A stretch of DNA of 10,496 nt. Source: Deltaproteobacteria bacterium RIFCSPLOWO2_12_FULL_60_16. Lineage in GTDB: Bacteria; Desulfobacterota; Binatia; UBA9968. A model generated the notes under the pieces. It was not told where the DNA came from. It did no database searches and saw nothing but the letters and a program-made list of their open reading frames with translations. Location: contig MGSR01000019.1 in the NCBI GenBank assembly GCA_001798565.1, positions 1-10,496 on the forward strand, read 5' to 3'. Shown here in pieces: positions 8,530 to 10,496 of the stretch (the stretch's first letter is position 1; each line of letters starts with the position of its first letter). Made by a program: the position numbers and the translations under genes.

Positions 8530-8841
8530 TTATCCCTGAATCTCCACGATCTTGAGGGTAGTGAGGTACTGCCGGTGTCCGTGTTGCCGGCTGTAGCCTT
8601 TCCGCCGCTTTTTTTTGAATACCAGGATCTTCTTTGCCCGGCCCTGGTCAACAATTTCAGCCATGACTTTGACGCCCGACACGGTAGGCGTGCCTATCTT
8701 GGCCTCGCCATTGCCGCCGACAAACAGAACCTCAGCCAAGGTGATTTTGTCCCCCACCTGGCCTGCCAGCCTTTCGACCTGGACCAGATCCCCCTGCCCT
8801 ACCCGGTACTGCTTGCCCCCGGTTCTAACTACCGCGTACAT
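8530..8841 (-). CDS. rplU: 50S ribosomal protein L21
   Basis: The sequence from the ATG at 8841, MYAVVRTGGKQYRVGQGDLV, is the classic start of bL21. KKILVFKKKRRKGYSRQHGHRQ near residues 70-91 is the conserved rRNA-binding segment. The length of 103 residues equals the family norm. A GTG three codons upstream (8850) is in frame, but the AGGAAG Shine-Dalgarno then lies almost on it, whereas it is well spaced for the ATG. L21 binds 23S rRNA in the large subunit. It is the first gene of the rplU-rpmA unit, with a short 5' leader of about 20 nt from the predicted promoter. Confidence 0.96.
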   Translation of the reverse strand: MYAVVRTGGKQYRVGQGDLVQVERLAGQVGDKITLAEVLFVGGNGEAKIGTPTVSGVKVMAEIVDQGRAKKILVFKKKRRKGYSRQHGHRQYLTTLKIVEIQG

Positions 8842-8868
8842 GGTTTTCACTTCCTTTATAAAACAACT

Positions 8869-8897
8869 TTTGTATGCGAATTTCCACGCAAAGTCAA
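8869..8897 (-). promoter_or_regulatory. Sigma70-type promoter for rplU-rpmA
   Basis: On the minus strand, TTGACT (8897-8892) and TACAAA (8874-8869) are separated by exactly 17 nt. Transcription would start near 8862, leaving about 20 nt before the rplU ATG. A second A/T-rich hexamer, TATAAA (8860-8855), lies just downstream and may be part of the leader. Position, spacing and near-consensus hexamers make this the best promoter in the window. Confidence 0.7.
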
Positions 8898-8931
8898 CCC
8901 ACAGCTGGTCCCTGAGAGACGGTAATAGCCG

Positions 8932-9348
8932 TTACTTTTCTTTCAGAAATCTATCAATCGTAGCTTCAAGATGGCTGCGGGGAGTGGGTTTGGTTAGAAA
9001 TTCCACTATCCCGGCTTTCTCCGCCTCTTCTCTAAAATCCTTCTCATTCCATGCAGTGAGAGCGATCACCGGAATATGGGCGGTTGCAGGATTCTGCTTC
9101 AACCTTCGGGTGGCTTCAATCCCTTTGATGCCCGGCAATCCGAGGTCCATGACGATGAGATCAGGAAGATAGACCTGGGCCTTCTCGATGCCCTCCTCGC
9201 CGGTCGTCGCCTCCGCCACGTGATAACCCATATTCCTCAACTGCGTGGTGAGGATCTCGCGCGAGTCCGGGTGATCTTCCACGACGAGGATCTTGATCAG
9301 CAGAACTAATTTTCTGGAATAGGCAGGTTTTGGTTCCTGTTGGTCCAT
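8932..9348 (-). CDS. Single-domain response regulator (CheY-like receiver)
   Basis: The 138-residue protein is a receiver domain with no output domain. The acidic pair Glu24-Asp25 lies in ILVVEDHPDSREI, the phospho-acceptor is Asp68 in DLIVMDLGLPG, Thr98 is in VIALTAW, and Lys120 is in FLTKPT. These are the residues needed for phosphorylation and switching. It would be phosphorylated by a histidine kinase encoded elsewhere; none is in the window. Such stand-alone receivers act by protein contact or as phosphorelay intermediates. The first 17 residues (MDQQEPKPAYSRKLVLL) precede the domain and have no strong Shine-Dalgarno, so the start is uncertain. The stop lies 35 nt upstream of the rplU -35, so read-through could reach rplU. 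Confidence 0.88.
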   Translation of the reverse strand: MDQQEPKPAYSRKLVLLIKILVVEDHPDSREILTTQLRNMGYHVAEATTGEEGIEKAQVYLPDLIVMDLGLPGIKGIEATRRLKQNPATAHIPVIALTAWNEKDFREEAEKAGIVEFLTKPTPRSHLEATIDRFLKEK

Positions 9349-9452
9349 TTTTTGCCCGGATCGCGTGATGGAATAACCTAACGTCTGATCCTATAGCAAA
9401 GTTTTAACCCCGTGGATACCCTGTTCCTTGAAATTCTGTGGCAGTAAAAAGC

Positions 9453-9483
9453 TTGACAAGACTTTTTGCCTCTGAAATAGAAG
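9453..9483 (+). promoter_or_regulatory. Candidate promoter for lemA
   Basis: A perfect TTGACA (9453-9458) is followed by the A/T-rich AAATAGAAG stretch. AATAGA lies at a 17-nt spacing and TAGAAG at 19 nt, both weak matches to TATAAT. Transcription would begin about 40 nt before the lemA ATG at 9528. The strong -35 and position favour it; the poor -10 lowers confidence. Confidence 0.4.
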
Positions 9484-9527
9484 AGCTGGACACTGCGGAT
9501 TTAACGAAACCGGGAGGCTTCATCTTT

Positions 9528-10109
9528 ATGGCCCATCTGTTTTCTACAGTTTTTCTCGCGACCCTGTTCCTGCTGGGAGGCTGCGGCTACAATTCCCTTC
9601 AGGCGCTCGACGAAGACGTCAAGGCCGCCTGGAGCGAAGTGCAAAACCAGTATCAGCGGCGCGCCGACCTGGTGCCGAATCTGGTCGCGATCGTTAAAGG
9701 CGCCGCAAAGTTTGAGCAGGAAACGCTCCAGCAAGTAATCGAAGCCCGCAGTAAAGCAACAAGTGTAAAGATCGACCTTAAGGATCTTAGCAACCCGGAG
9801 GCCTTCAAACGCTTCGAGGAGGCACAGCGGGGCCTCTCCGGCGCCCTTGCCCGCCTCCTCGTGGTAGTGGAGAAATACCCCGATCTCAAGGCCACTCAGA
9901 ACTACCGCGATCTGCAAGCGCAACTGGAAGGAACCGAGAACCGTATCGCCGTGGCGCGCAAGCGCTATATCGAAAAGGTCGCCGAGTACAACAAGGGAGT
10001 GCGTTTTTTCCCCACCAATCTCACGGCCAAGTATCTTCTGGGACTCGAAGTGCGGGAGACGTTCAGCGCGGACGAGAAGGCGGCAAAGCCGCCTGAAGTG
10101 AAGTTCTAG
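9528..10109 (+). CDS. lemA: LemA family lipoprotein
   Basis: The product from ATG 9528 has 193 residues. It starts with a hydrophobic segment FSTVFLATLFLLGGC whose LGGC with Cys19 is a lipobox-like signal peptidase II site, so the protein is probably lipid-anchored. LemA features follow: YNSLQALDEDVKAAWSEVQNQYQRRADLVPNLVAIVKGAAKFE (about 21-63) and the long helices through ENRIAVARKRYIEKVAEYNKGVRFFP, which build the family's alpha-helical bundle. The frame is open upstream to a GTG at 9438, but that N-terminus would bury the signal. GGGAGG precedes ATG 9528 by 10 nt. The n-region (MAH) lacks Lys or Arg, which is unusual for an exported protein. LemA function is unsettled; it is commonly encoded beside a TPM-domain protein, as here. 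Confidence 0.92.
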   Translation: MAHLFSTVFLATLFLLGGCGYNSLQALDEDVKAAWSEVQNQYQRRADLVPNLVAIVKGAAKFEQETLQQVIEARSKATSVKIDLKDLSNPEAFKRFEEAQRGLSGALARLLVVVEKYPDLKATQNYRDLQAQLEGTENRIAVARKRYIEKVAEYNKGVRFFPTNLTAKYLLGLEVRETFSADEKAAKPPEVKF

Positions 10110-10116
10110 CCGGGAC

Positions 10117-10150
10117 CGTGTTCGTGCTCGTTGCCCATGCTCGTGTTGTT
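10117..10150. repeat. Possible 6-bp degenerate repeat at the lemA/TPM-gene junction
   Basis: After the lemA stop the sequence runs CGTGTT, CGTGCT, CGTTGC, CCATGCT, CGTGTT, GTT, a loose hexamer series. It would overlap the proposed GTG start of the TPM-domain gene. It is short and irregular and may be chance; it is listed because four clearer arrays occupy other junctions in the window. Confidence 0.25.
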
Positions 10151-10496
10151 AGGTTGGGCATCTCCAGCCTACTCCTTATTACGGTCTTTCTCATCTTCAC
10201 TGGGCTTGCTTCCGTAGGCGCTCTGGATGTGCCGCCACTACGCGGACGCGTCAACGATTACGCGAGGCTCATGGCGCCGGAGCGCGCCCGGGCTCTGGAA
10301 GAGCGGCTCGCCCGTTTTGAGAAAGAAACCGGTCATCAGATCGCCGTGCTGACGATCCCCGGCCTGGAGGGAGAGGATCTCGAGGGCTTCAGCATCAGGG
10401 TGGCCGAGAACTGGAAGATCGGCAAAAAGGGTGTTGATAACGGCGCCATCCTGCTCATAGCTAAAAACGACCGCAAGCTCAGGATCGAAGTCGGCT
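10118..10496 (+). CDS. TPM-domain protein (YgcG family), 3' truncated by the window edge
   Basis: The frame is open to the window end and gives 126 codons. After a hydrophobic signal or anchor LGISSLLLITVFLIFTGLASVGA comes LDVPPLRGRVNDYARLMAPERARALEERLARFEKETGHQIAVLTI. EGFSIRVAENWKIGKKGVDNGAILLIAKNDRKLRIEVG then completes the visible part. This is the TPM domain, found in exported proteins and linked to photosystem II repair in plants (TLP18.3/Psb32), with unclear roles in bacteria. The likely start is GTG 10118, 8 nt after the lemA stop; GTG 10124 and TTG 10154 are in-frame options and no clear Shine-Dalgarno decides. Co-orientation and spacing indicate a lemA-TPM operon. Confidence 0.85.
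   Translation, partial: MFVLVAHARVVRLGISSLLLITVFLIFTGLASVGALDVPPLRGRVNDYARLMAPERARALEERLARFEKETGHQIAVLTIPGLEGEDLEGFSIRVAENWKIGKKGVDNGAILLIAKNDRKLRIEVG

Noticed and set aside
9390..9395. Extended -10 (TGC-TATAGG, minus strand) for the response regulator
   Set aside because: No -35 at a suitable distance and two mismatches in the hexamer; too weak to annotate.

Overview
The window looks like a chromosomal segment from a GC-rich, diderm (Gram-negative-type) bacterium. A secretin C-terminus implies an outer membrane. The housekeeping order rplU-rpmA-obgE-proB-proA-nadD-rsfS-gpmI-comF resembles that of Deltaproteobacteria-like and related uncultured lineages. The exact phylum cannot be fixed from this sequence. 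Nothing here looks like a phage, plasmid or insertion sequence.

Layout. At the left edge, positions 2-223 (+) are the end of a secretin. A hairpin follows, then a tiny ORF (297-434, +) with a strong Shine-Dalgarno and a signal peptide but only about 11 mature residues. From 455 to 8850 everything is on the minus strand. Read in the direction of transcription, rplU and rpmA are driven by a clear sigma70-type promoter at 8869-8897 and end at an intrinsic terminator at 8211-8238. Then come obgE, proB, proA, nadD, rsfS, gpmI, comF and a class I SAM-dependent methyltransferase. An orphan single-domain response regulator (8932-9348, -) lies upstream of the rplU promoter. At the right edge lemA and a truncated TPM-domain gene run on the plus strand as a pair.

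How the genes work together. The minus-strand block is a growth cluster: ribosomal proteins L21 and L27, ribosome assembly (ObgE), ribosome silencing (RsfS), the first two steps of proline synthesis (ProB, ProA), NAD synthesis (NadD) and glycolysis (GpmI), with ComF and a methyltransferase at the far end. proA and nadD overlap at ATGA, proB starts 20 nt inside obgE, and rsfS starts 5 nt after the nadD stop, so much of the block is probably co-transcribed and partly translationally coupled.

The main unusual signal is in the spacers. At least four non-overlapping gene junctions of the minus-strand block (methyltransferase/comF, comF/gpmI, proA/proB, rpmA/obgE) are filled by short degenerate tandem arrays of 7-9 bp units. 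Each junction has its own unit. The arrays run right up to, or include, start and stop codons, and one can fold into a long hairpin. A weaker fifth example may sit between lemA and the TPM gene. This is the best candidate here for something not fully described. The genes themselves are recognisable families.
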